Notes under the pieces: model-generated
Databases searched by the model: none
What the model saw: only the letters and a program-made list of their open reading frames with translations
Told to the model about the DNA's origin: nothing
Part shown: positions 7,554 to 14,701 of the stretch, in pieces
How positions within the stretch are numbered: the stretch's first letter is position 1
Layout: each line of letters starts with the position of its first letter
Assembly: GCA_002390825.1 (NCBI GenBank)
Contig: DGQR01000084.1
Location: forward strand, 1 to 25,551
Source of the DNA: Rhodoferax sp. UBA4409
GTDB lineage: Bacteria > Pseudomonadota > Gammaproteobacteria > Burkholderiales > Burkholderiaceae_C
Reading direction: 5' to 3'
Length of the DNA: 25,551 nt
Position numbers and translations under genes: made by a program

Positions 7554-8171
7554 TTGGGGCCGGAACATCTTGAAGAGCTGCTCAGGCCCCACGCTGAAGT
7601 AATCCGCCGGCCCGCCGCCGCGCAAGACGTGCCCGGCCGCAGCGGTGTCGTAGACCCCGTCCACCAGCAAGCGCCGGTCCAGGTGCACCCCGACCACCTC
7701 GCCCAAGACCAGCCAACTGGGCACCGTGGCACCAGCTGCCGTTTGTAGCTGAACGACTTGGGTGCAGCGGCACTCAAAGCTGACCGGGCTCTCCAGCACC
7801 CGGGGCACTTGCACCAGGTTGGAGTTCACCGGCGTCAGGCCCGCCAGGGCAAATTCATCGACCTCCGGGCCGACAGGCGCACAGGTCTGGTTCATGGCTT
7901 CCGCCAAGGGCCGGGTCACCAAATTCCAGACAAACTCGCCGGTGGCCTCGATGTTGCGCACCGTGTCTTTGTAGCCAATGCTCGAAAAACCCACGATGGG
8001 CGGCACATAGTTGAACGCATTGAAAAAACTATAGGGCGCAAGATTCAGCACACCATCCGCGCTGCGGCTCGAAATCCAGCCGATGGGCCGGGGGCCCACG
8101 ATGGCATTGAAGGGATCGTGGGGCAAACCATGCCCCAAGCGGGGCTCGTAAAAATGGAAGTCAGCAGTCAT
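7551..8171 (-). CDS. Flavin reductase-like domain protein (FMN-binding split barrel)
   Basis: This 206-residue protein matches the DIM6/NTAB or flavin reductase-like family. These proteins bind FMN in a split beta-barrel and reduce flavin or act as small flavoprotein oxidoreductases. Visible family features are PFNAIVGPRPIGWISSRSAD near the N-terminus, LAPYSFFNAFNYVPPIVGFS, the stretch KDTVRNIEATGEFVWNLVTR, and a late EVVGVHLD strand. I chose ATG 8171 because MTADFHFYEPRLGHG is the usual family start. Longer frames to 8258 add unrelated sequence. The physiological partner is unknown. It is divergent from the ATP-grasp/alpha-E gene, with about 100 bases between the starts, and convergent with the HiPIP gene. 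A functional link to either neighbour is not shown. Confidence 0.88.
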   Translation of the reverse strand: MTADFHFYEPRLGHGLPHDPFNAIVGPRPIGWISSRSADGVLNLAPYSFFNAFNYVPPIVGFSSIGYKDTVRNIEATGEFVWNLVTRPLAEAMNQTCAPVGPEVDEFALAGLTPVNSNLVQVPRVLESPVSFECRCTQVVQLQTAAGATVPSWLVLGEVVGVHLDRRLLVDGVYDTAAAGHVLRGGGPADYFSVGPEQLFKMFRPQ

Positions 8172-8269
8172 GGGGTATATCCGGCAAGTGGGCTTGGCCG
8201 AAAGTATGACCGGCATAGTGATTGCTTGCAGACCGAAGAAATCAGCCCTTGCTGGCATACTTGGTCACA

Positions 8270-10894
8270 GTGACACATCCTGACGAATCCCGCCCCGACC
8301 CCAGCACCGAAAGCGCAGCCGACGTACTGCGCTTCGCACGCGCCTGCCGCGCCCATGAAAGCCATTTTGACGAACTCCGTGGCGCTATCAATTCAGGAGC
8401 TACCGACACACATTTGACGAACGTTTGGCGGCAATTCTTTAACAATATGGAGGGCAGCAGCGAGGCTGCACTCGACCAGCATATTGCCAGCCTTCAGCGA
8501 CAGATCCGTGACAACGGCGTCACCTACAACGTCTATGCCGACGCCGAAGGCCCCCAACGCCCCTGGTCGCTGGACTTGTTTCCGCTGATCGTCGATGCAC
8601 CGGATTGGGCCCATATCGAGGCAGGCGTGCAACAGCGCATGCAACTGCTGGAGGCAGTCATGGCCGATGTCTACGGCCCGCAGCAGCTCCTGCAGCGCGG
8701 TCTTTTGCCGCCGGCTCTGGTGCACGGCCACCCCGGCTACTTGCGCCCCATGGCCGGCGTGCAGCCGGTGGGCGGGGTACACCTGCATGTAGCAGCCTTT
8801 GATCTCGCCCGCGGGCCGGACGGCAATTGGTGGGTGGTGAGCCAGCGGTGCCAGGCGCCGAGCGGTCTTGGTTATTTGCTGGAAAACCGGCTCGCTGTGT
8901 CCCGGCAGTTCCCGCAGGCGTTTCAGGCGCTCAAGGTGCAACGCTTGGCCAGCACCTACCGCGCCCTGATGGACAGCCTGAAAAACGCCAGCCCCGCGGG
9001 TGCCCAGGCCCATATCGCCCTGCTGACACCCGGCCCTTACAACGAAACCTATTTTGAGCACGCCTACTTGGCGCGCTACCTTGGCCTGAGTCTGGTCGAA
9101 GGCAGCGACCTGCTGGTGCGCGATGAGCGCCTTTACCTCAAGACCCTGCGTGGCTTGGTACCGGTACACGGGCTGCTCAAGCGGGTAGACGACCAATACC
9201 TCGACCCGCTGGAGTTGCGGCCCGACTCCACCCTGGGTGTGCCGGGCCTGTTGCAAGCGATACGCGCCGGCAACGTTCTGGTGGCCAACACCCCTGGTTC
9301 TGCGTTTCTGGAGTCGCCCGCGCTGCTGGGCTTTTTGCCGGCCATCGCCCAAGCCTTGCTGGGTGAGCGCTTGAGTCTCCCGGCCTTGCCTACCTGGTGG
9401 TGCGGCGAGCGCAGCGCCATGGAAGCCGCCCTGCCCCTGCTGGGCGAACGCACCATCAAGCCGACCTACCCCGGCTCCAGCATCCACCCCAGCTTTGATG
9501 CGATGCTGGGCCACACGCTGCAGCAAAGTGCACTAGACCGCTTGGCCGGCCGCATCGTGCGCCAAAGCGAAGAGCACACGGTGCAGGCTTATATGCCCCT
9601 GTCGCAAATGCCGACTTGGCGTAACCCTGCCGACGGCAAGGGCGGATCAGCAGGCATGGAGGCTCGCTCCGTCATGCTGCGGGTGTTCGCCGTGTCTGCC
9701 GGCCGCAACGCCCAAGGCCAACCGGCCTGGCAGGTACTGCCCGGCGGCTTGGCCCGGGTGGCGGGCACGAGCACAGACATTGCCTCCATGCAACGCGGCG
9801 GCAGCAGTGCCGACGTCTGGGCGCTCACCCGTGGCGAGGTCGACACCACCACGCTGCTGCCCACCACCCTCACCCCTGCCGTGTTGGCCCAGCGCAAGCG
9901 TTTGGTTACCAGCCGCGCTGCAGAAAACCTGTATTGGTTGGGCCGCTATACCGAGCGGGCTGACAACACCATCCGCCTGGCCCGCTTGGCGCTGGAATAC
10001 CTGGGCGGCGAAGAGCAGTCCAGCACGCCTTTGCTGCAATGGCTCACGCAGCTGGCGCAAATCAACACCCTGGTCCTTCCCGGGGTGCCGTCTGCAGTGC
10101 AGGCGCGACGCGTTTTTGAGCGCTCCATCATCGCCAGCCTGGCCTCACCCGATGGAGCGACCGGCGTGGGCTACAACATGCGCGCCTTGAAGATGGCAGC
10201 CGCCACGGTGCGCGAACGCTTGTCCCAGGAACACTGGGCCACCATCGTGCGGGCGGAAGAAGAAGTTTTCCAGCGTTGCGCCCAGTTGGCCGCGCAAGGC
10301 GACTACGCGCCCAACCAGGCCCTGCGGATCCTCAAAGACGCCAGTGACCACCTGGCCGCCATCACCGGCGCCCAAACCGACCGCATGACCCGGGACGATG
10401 GATGGCGCCTGCTCAGCATCGGCCGGCATGTGGAACGGCTGAACTTTCTGGCCACTGCCCTGGACCAGTCACTGGAGACCGGCGCGGTCGATACTGATGG
10501 AGGGTTTGAAGCCCTGCTCGGATTGTTTGACAGCACCATCACGTTTCATGCCCAGTACCAGCAGAGCCGCGATGTGGCGGCGCTCATTGACCTGTTGGTG
10601 CTGGACCGCGACAACCCGCGCTCACTGGCGTGGGTCGCGCACACACTGCGGGGCCGCCTGGCCAAACTCGCCCAAAGCCCTGCTCATGAACTCAGTGAAA
10701 TGAGCTTGCAAGTGCCATCACCCGACCGCTGGGACTTGGCTACTTTGTGTGAAAGCCCGGCCGATGGACCGGTGATGGGCCCGCTGCGGACGCTCCTCAA
10801 GTCCCTATGCCAAGCCGCCTACACCGTGTCTGAAGACATCAGCACCACCTATTTCACCCACTCGGGCGAAACCAAACAAAGCGTGGGTACCTGA
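8270..10894 (+). CDS. Circularly permuted ATP-grasp / alpha-E fusion protein
   Basis: About 874 residues in two parts. Residues of roughly 60-460 are a type 2 circularly permuted ATP-grasp module (IRDNGVTYNVYAD, PWSLDLFPLI, LLTPGPYNETYFEHAYLARY, VPGLLQAIRAGNVLVANTPG). From about 543 to the end is an alpha-helical alpha-E (DUF403) domain that begins SRAAENLYWLGRYTERADN. In many bacteria these are two separate proteins. The ATP-grasp part is inferred to ligate an amino group to a carboxylate; alpha-E is thought to assist. No ATG suits the family start. GTG 8270 is my choice because VTHPDESRPDPSTESAADVLRFARA gives the expected length, but TTG 8249 and 8261 are possible and no clear ribosome site separates them. 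The TGA overlaps the next gene's ATG by one base, indicating translational coupling. Confidence 0.9.
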   Translation: MTHPDESRPDPSTESAADVLRFARACRAHESHFDELRGAINSGATDTHLTNVWRQFFNNMEGSSEAALDQHIASLQRQIRDNGVTYNVYADAEGPQRPWSLDLFPLIVDAPDWAHIEAGVQQRMQLLEAVMADVYGPQQLLQRGLLPPALVHGHPGYLRPMAGVQPVGGVHLHVAAFDLARGPDGNWWVVSQRCQAPSGLGYLLENRLAVSRQFPQAFQALKVQRLASTYRALMDSLKNASPAGAQAHIALLTPGPYNETYFEHAYLARYLGLSLVEGSDLLVRDERLYLKTLRGLVPVHGLLKRVDDQYLDPLELRPDSTLGVPGLLQAIRAGNVLVANTPGSAFLESPALLGFLPAIAQALLGERLSLPALPTWWCGERSAMEAALPLLGERTIKPTYPGSSIHPSFDAMLGHTLQQSALDRLAGRIVRQSEEHTVQAYMPLSQMPTWRNPADGKGGSAGMEARSVMLRVFAVSAGRNAQGQPAWQVLPGGLARVAGTSTDIASMQRGGSSADVWALTRGEVDTTTLLPTTLTPAVLAQRKRLVTSRAAENLYWLGRYTERADNTIRLARLALEYLGGEEQSSTPLLQWLTQLAQINTLVLPGVPSAVQARRVFERSIIASLASPDGATGVGYNMRALKMAAATVRERLSQEHWATIVRAEEEVFQRCAQLAAQGDYAPNQALRILKDASDHLAAITGAQTDRMTRDDGWRLLSIGRHVERLNFLATALDQSLETGAVDTDGGFEALLGLFDSTITFHAQYQQSRDVAALIDLLVLDRDNPRSLAWVAHTLRGRLAKLAQSPAHELSEMSLQVPSPDRWDLATLCESPADGPVMGPLRTLLKSLCQAAYTVSEDISTTYFTHSGETKQSVGT

Positions 10895-11895
10895 TGCTGC
10901 TGCAAGTCACCCACGAAACCCGCTACGACTACCAACCCGCCGTCGAGACAGCGCAGCATGTGGCCTATCTGGAGCCGCGCGCCCACGGTAGTCAACACGT
11001 GCTGAGCCACAGCCTGATCATCAACCCGCAGCCGGCCCAGCAGCGCAGTGCACCGGATGTGTTCGGCAACCAGCGCTGTTTTTTCTCACTGCAGATACCC
11101 CATAGCGTCTTGCAGGTGCGGGCTTGCAGTCTGGTGTCCACGCGTGAGCACATCCGCCCGGAAAGCAGTTTGCCCTGGGAGACCTTGCGGGACCGGCTGC
11201 GCTTTCAGGCCGGCGCAGCTTACGAGGCAGCCGCAGAGTTTGTATTTGCCAGCCCGTTTGTGCCGCGGCAGCTGGAGTTCTCGGGGTATGCGCGCCCCAG
11301 TTTTATTGCCGGCACCAGCCTGATCGCTGTGGCCTGCGACCTGATGGAGCGGATCCACACCGACTTCACCTACGAGTCCCACAGCACCCAGATCAATACC
11401 CCGGCACTGCAGGCTTTGGAGCAGCGCAAAGGCGTGTGCCAGGACTTTGCCCACATCATGCTGGCCTGCTGGCGCAGCATGGGGCTGCCTGCCCGCTATG
11501 TCAGTGGCTATCTGTTGACCCAGCCTGCGCCCGGACAAGTCAAGCTCATCGGGAGCGACGCGTCCCATGCCTGGGTGAGCGTTTATGTACCGGATCTTCC
11601 TGAGGGTGAGCGCTGGGTGGATTTCGACCCGACCAACAACCGCTGGGGCTGGCACGCCCCCGGGGTCGACTATGTCACCGTGGCCACCGGGCGGGATTTT
11701 GGCGACGTGTCGCCGCTGCGGGGCGTCATCCATGGCGGGTCACGGCACACGCTGACAGTGGGTGTCACCGTCGAAGAAATCCGCACCGACAGCCCGCCAG
11801 CTACGGCCCCTGCGCATAATGAGGCGCCGCAGACCCAAACGCAAACGCAAGGCCCTGCGGCGGGCATGTCTCCATCGCAGTCGCAGTCGCAATAA
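10894..11895 (+). CDS. Transglutaminase-like cysteine protease/ligase of the ATP-grasp/alpha-E operon
   Basis: This 333-residue protein has a bacterial transglutaminase N-terminal domain (about 1-85) and a transglutaminase-like core (about 150-255). The triad is complete: Cys182 in GVCQDFAH, His225 in DASHAWVSVY and Asp245 in VDFDPTNNR. Such proteins accompany ATP-grasp and alpha-E genes and are proposed to cleave or transfer the peptide product; direct biochemistry is scarce. There is no signal peptide, so a cytoplasmic role is likely. The ATG overlaps the upstream stop as TGATG. The C-terminal 40 residues are low-complexity, with (QT)n and (SQ)n runs encoded by hexanucleotide repeats. It is a paralogue in architecture of the N-terminus of the DUF2126 protein at 1564, with slightly different spacing between the His and Asp residues. 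Confidence 0.92.
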   Translation: MLLQVTHETRYDYQPAVETAQHVAYLEPRAHGSQHVLSHSLIINPQPAQQRSAPDVFGNQRCFFSLQIPHSVLQVRACSLVSTREHIRPESSLPWETLRDRLRFQAGAAYEAAAEFVFASPFVPRQLEFSGYARPSFIAGTSLIAVACDLMERIHTDFTYESHSTQINTPALQALEQRKGVCQDFAHIMLACWRSMGLPARYVSGYLLTQPAPGQVKLIGSDASHAWVSVYVPDLPEGERWVDFDPTNNRWGWHAPGVDYVTVATGRDFGDVSPLRGVIHGGSRHTLTVGVTVEEIRTDSPPATAPAHNEAPQTQTQTQGPAAGMSPSQSQSQ

Positions 11896-12020
11896 ACAAA
11901 GCAACGCAATCCGGTGGAGACGTTTTGCCCGCCACGGAATCGCTATACTTTTGATAGCTATAGGCGAGCATTCCATGAGCGCCAGATGCACTTTTTACTT
12001 GTAAACCTGAGAGATTTCCC

Positions 12021-12479
12021 ATGAGCATTTACGACAAACTCGCCGCACTCCAGATCACCTTGCCACCTGTTGCCATTCCGGCAGCAGCCTACGTGCCTTT
12101 TGTGCAAACCGGCAAGCTCGTGTTCTTGAGCGGCCACATCGCCAAAAAAGACGGCAAGCCATGGGTCGGTCAGTTGGGCAAAGACACCACCACCGAGCAA
12201 GGCAAAGCGGCAGCGCGTGCGATCGCGATCGACCTGATGGGTACCCTGCACGCTGCGGTGGGCGACCTGAACAAGGTCAAACGCATTGTCAAGGTCATGT
12301 CTCTGGTGAACTCCACCGGCGATTTCACCGAGCAACACCTGGTGACCAACGGCGCGAGCGAGCTCTTTGGTGAAGTCTTCGGCCCCGAAGTCGGCGCGCA
12401 TGCCCGCAGCGCCTTCGGTGTCGCCCAGATCCCGATGGGTGCGTGCGTGGAAATCGAGCTGATTGCCGAAATCGCCTGA
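12021..12479 (+). CDS. RidA (YjgF/UK114) family protein
   Basis: The protein has 152 residues. RidA-family proteins are small trimeric enzymes; the best known hydrolyse reactive enamine/imine intermediates made by PLP enzymes. Seen here are the GKLVFLSGHIAKKDGK strand-turn, the helix EQGKAAARAIAIDLMGTL, VKVMSLVNSTGDF, and the C-terminal ARSAFGVAQIPMGACVEIEL with Arg129 at the position of the family's substrate-binding arginine. The length suggests the longer subgroup often annotated simply as 'RidA family', rather than RidA itself at about 128 residues, so the substrate is uncertain. ATG 12021 follows a GAGAG ribosome-like site. The 125-base gap upstream holds an AT-rich stretch, TATACTTTTGATAGCTATAG, which may include a promoter. 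A strong terminator follows. Confidence 0.9.
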   Translation: MSIYDKLAALQITLPPVAIPAAAYVPFVQTGKLVFLSGHIAKKDGKPWVGQLGKDTTTEQGKAAARAIAIDLMGTLHAAVGDLNKVKRIVKVMSLVNSTGDFTEQHLVTNGASELFGEVFGPEVGAHARSAFGVAQIPMGACVEIELIAEIA

Positions 12480-12501
12480 TTGGCCATTCCGGTGAACCCA
12501 T

Positions 12502-12531
12502 AAAAAAACGCTGCCTCGGCAGCGTTTTTTT
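12502..12531. terminator. Bidirectional intrinsic terminator between the RidA and chemoreceptor genes
   Basis: Seven A, then CGCTGCC (12509-12515), a 2-base turn, GGCAGCG (12518-12524), then seven T. The stem reads as a terminator on both strands, serving the RidA gene and the convergent chemoreceptor gene that stops at 12537. Confidence 0.92.
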
Positions 12532-12536
12532 GGTCC

Positions 12537-14147
12537 CTAGCGCAGCCTCAATTGATGCGCATGGCCCGGCAATTGCGGTGCCAGCGGGCGATTGCTGCCA
12601 GCATACGCATCTACCTTGAACACGGCTACCGCCTGTGCCAACTGCGCCGCCTGGTCGCGCAGGCTCTCGGCGGCGGCAGCGCTTTCTTCGACCAAAGCAG
12701 CGTTTTGCTGGGTCATCTGGTCGAGATTCGAAATGGCGTGATTCACGTCTGCAATACCGCTGCTCTGCTCGCTCGAGGCGGCTGAGATCTCGCCAATCAC
12801 ATCCACCACCCGGCGCACGCTTTGCACAATCTCTTGCATCGTGGCGCCGGCTGTCGTCACCAACTGGGTGCCGTGCTCGACCTTGTCGACCGAGGTGCCG
12901 ATCAAGGTTTTGATTTCTTTGGCAGCTTCAGCACTGCGCCCGGCAAGCGAGCGAACTTCGGAGGCCACCACCGCAAAGCCCCGCCCTTGCTCACCGGCCC
13001 GAGCAGCCTCGACCGCCGCATTCAAGGCAAGGATGTTCGTCTGAAAAGCGATCCCATCAATCACACTGATGATGTCTGCAATTTTTTTGCTGCTGGCATC
13101 GATCTCTTGCATGGTCTGCACCACCTGGGTCACGACGTCGCCGCCGCGCTGCGCGACGCTGGAAGCGTTGGCAGCCAAGGTACCGGCCTGGCGGGCATTG
13201 TCAGAGCTCATGCGCACGGCTTGGGTCAAGCTGTCCATGCTGGACGCGGTAGACGCGAGGTTGCTCGAGGTTTCTTCGGTGCGGTGGGCCAAATCGTTAT
13301 TGCCCGTGGCAATTTCGCTGCTGGCGGTAGCGATGCTGTCGGTGCTATGGCGCACCTGGGCCACCATGAGCGACAAGGCCCGGTTCATCGCAGCCAGAGA
13401 GCGCATCAGGTCGCCGAATTCATCCGCCCTTGACTCGTCGACCGCAGAGCTCAAATCGCCTTCCGCAATACGGGCTGCCAAGGCATTGGCCTGTGACAAG
13501 GGTTGCTTGATCGAGCGGATCAAGAACCCCGCCCCGAGCAAAATCCCGACGATCAGCACCACCAGCCCGCCAGCAGACATGACGATCAGCTTGCGGCCTT
13601 CGGACTCAAAGTTTTCACGCAGGCCTTCGCTGGCTGCGTCTTGCATGGCTACAAATTCGGCATGGCCCTGCTGCAGTGCCATGACCGCTGGGCGGTATTG
13701 GGTCTCCACAAACGTTGGCATTTCCGCCGGTTTGGTGACCTTGAGCAAAGCCGTCTGGCTGGTCAAATCCTGCAAGGTCTTGCGCAGCGACGCAATTTTG
13801 GCGAGCTGCTGCCGGTCTTTTTCGCTGAGGTCACTGGCTTCGATGGTCTTTTGCAGCTCTTCAATGCGGCTGTTGCTCGCGCTGATTTCATCTTTGAAGG
13901 CTTTGGCGACACCCGGGTCGGTGGACACCACCACCGCGTAGGCGCGGGTGGCATTGACATCTTCCAGCGCCGCCAGCTGGTTGGCGTGCTTGATTTGGGT
14001 GACCATGCTGGCATTCACCGCGCCATAGGTCTCGCGCGACTTGCGCGACTGCAAAGCGGTAAAAGCAATGATGAGCGCCAACGAAACGACCATGACCGCC
14101 ATGGCCGACCACAGCTTGGTGGCCAGCCGCATCCGGTTGAACTGCAT
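12537..14147 (-). CDS. Methyl-accepting chemotaxis protein
   Basis: A 536-residue transmembrane chemoreceptor. Membrane segment 1 spans about 12-32, a periplasmic four-helix-bundle-like sensor about 33-186, membrane segment 2 about 187-210, a HAMP domain about 211-263, then the cytoplasmic coiled-coil signalling domain. The hairpin tip that contacts CheA and CheW is intact (GIAFQTNILALNAAVEAARA, then GEQGRGFAVVASEVRSLA, about 365-402). The ligand is unknown. The C-terminus ends QLRLR, with no NWETF-like pentapeptide for tethering CheR and CheB. No che genes are in the window, so it must feed a distant chemotaxis cluster. ATG 14147 follows an AAAGGAG ribosome site. The upstream region carries a 9-bp inverted repeat (14165-14202). 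folK lies upstream on the same strand, but the 72-base gap suggests a separate promoter. Confidence 0.95.
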   Translation of the reverse strand: MQFNRMRLATKLWSAMAVMVVSLALIIAFTALQSRKSRETYGAVNASMVTQIKHANQLAALEDVNATRAYAVVVSTDPGVAKAFKDEISASNSRIEELQKTIEASDLSEKDRQQLAKIASLRKTLQDLTSQTALLKVTKPAEMPTFVETQYRPAVMALQQGHAEFVAMQDAASEGLRENFESEGRKLIVMSAGGLVVLIVGILLGAGFLIRSIKQPLSQANALAARIAEGDLSSAVDESRADEFGDLMRSLAAMNRALSLMVAQVRHSTDSIATASSEIATGNNDLAHRTEETSSNLASTASSMDSLTQAVRMSSDNARQAGTLAANASSVAQRGGDVVTQVVQTMQEIDASSKKIADIISVIDGIAFQTNILALNAAVEAARAGEQGRGFAVVASEVRSLAGRSAEAAKEIKTLIGTSVDKVEHGTQLVTTAGATMQEIVQSVRRVVDVIGEISAASSEQSSGIADVNHAISNLDQMTQQNAALVEESAAAAESLRDQAAQLAQAVAVFKVDAYAGSNRPLAPQLPGHAHQLRLR

Positions 14148-14164
14148 TCCAATCTCCTTTAATT

Positions 14165-14202
14165 ATTCTGTAATTTAACCACGGGGTAACGGGTTACAGA
14201 AT
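14165..14202. promoter_or_regulatory. 9-bp inverted repeat in the chemoreceptor promoter region
   Basis: ATTCTGTAA (14165-14173) and TTACAGAAT (14194-14202) are perfect reverse complements separated by 20 bases, in the 72-base gap between folK and the chemoreceptor gene. The wide spacing (29 bases centre to centre) looks more like paired protein-binding half-sites or an operator than a terminator. I see no clear sigma-28 flagellar promoter. The repeat is observed and its role is inferred. Confidence 0.45.
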
Positions 14203-14219
14203 GGAGAAAAGACGGGGAT

Positions 14220-14693
14220 TTACCCTGCCAGCCACCAGATTCCTTGATCACTCACCGCAGCCAGCTGCGTGGCTGATACAAGGTCCGGCGCGATTTCGGC
14301 CAAGGGCATCAACACGAAGGCGCGCTCGGTCATGCGCGGGTGAGGCACCGTCAATACCGGCCCTGCCATGCGGGCACTGCCGTAGAGCAGCACATCAAGG
14401 TCGAGGGTGCGGGGGGCATTGCGGTATGGGCGCTCACGGCCGGCCTGATTCTCTTGCGCCTGTAGGGCCGAAAGGAGCGCGGGCGCGGTCAAACCCGTGC
14501 GCACGCAGGCCACCGCATTCACATAATCGGGCCCACTGGAATCCACCGGCGTGCTGCCATACAGGCCAGACGCCCGCAGCACCTCTGTGTGAGGCAGATG
14601 TGCCAAACGACCCAAGGCCTGCCGCAAGGCCGCCATCGGGTCGCCCAAATTGGCGCCAAGGCCAATGTAGGCCTCGACAGGCTCACGCTGCAT
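14220..14693 (-). CDS. folK: HPPK, 6-hydroxymethyl-7,8-dihydropterin pyrophosphokinase
   Basis: FolK transfers pyrophosphate from ATP to 6-hydroxymethyl-7,8-dihydropterin in folate synthesis. The 157-residue length is normal for the family. Motifs seen are AYIGLGANLGDP at the start, SGLYGSTPVDSSGPDYVNAV for pterin binding, and RTLDLDVLLYG with the magnesium-binding aspartates, followed by VPHPRMTERAFVLMPLAEIAP. ATG 14693 lies 8 bases after the pcnB stop, so it is clearly the last gene of the pcnB transcription unit. The pcnB-folK order is common in Burkholderiales. Confidence 0.97.
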   Translation of the reverse strand: MQREPVEAYIGLGANLGDPMAALRQALGRLAHLPHTEVLRASGLYGSTPVDSSGPDYVNAVACVRTGLTAPALLSALQAQENQAGRERPYRNAPRTLDLDVLLYGSARMAGPVLTVPHPRMTERAFVLMPLAEIAPDLVSATQLAAVSDQGIWWLAG

Positions 14694-14701
14694 GGCTGGG
14701 T

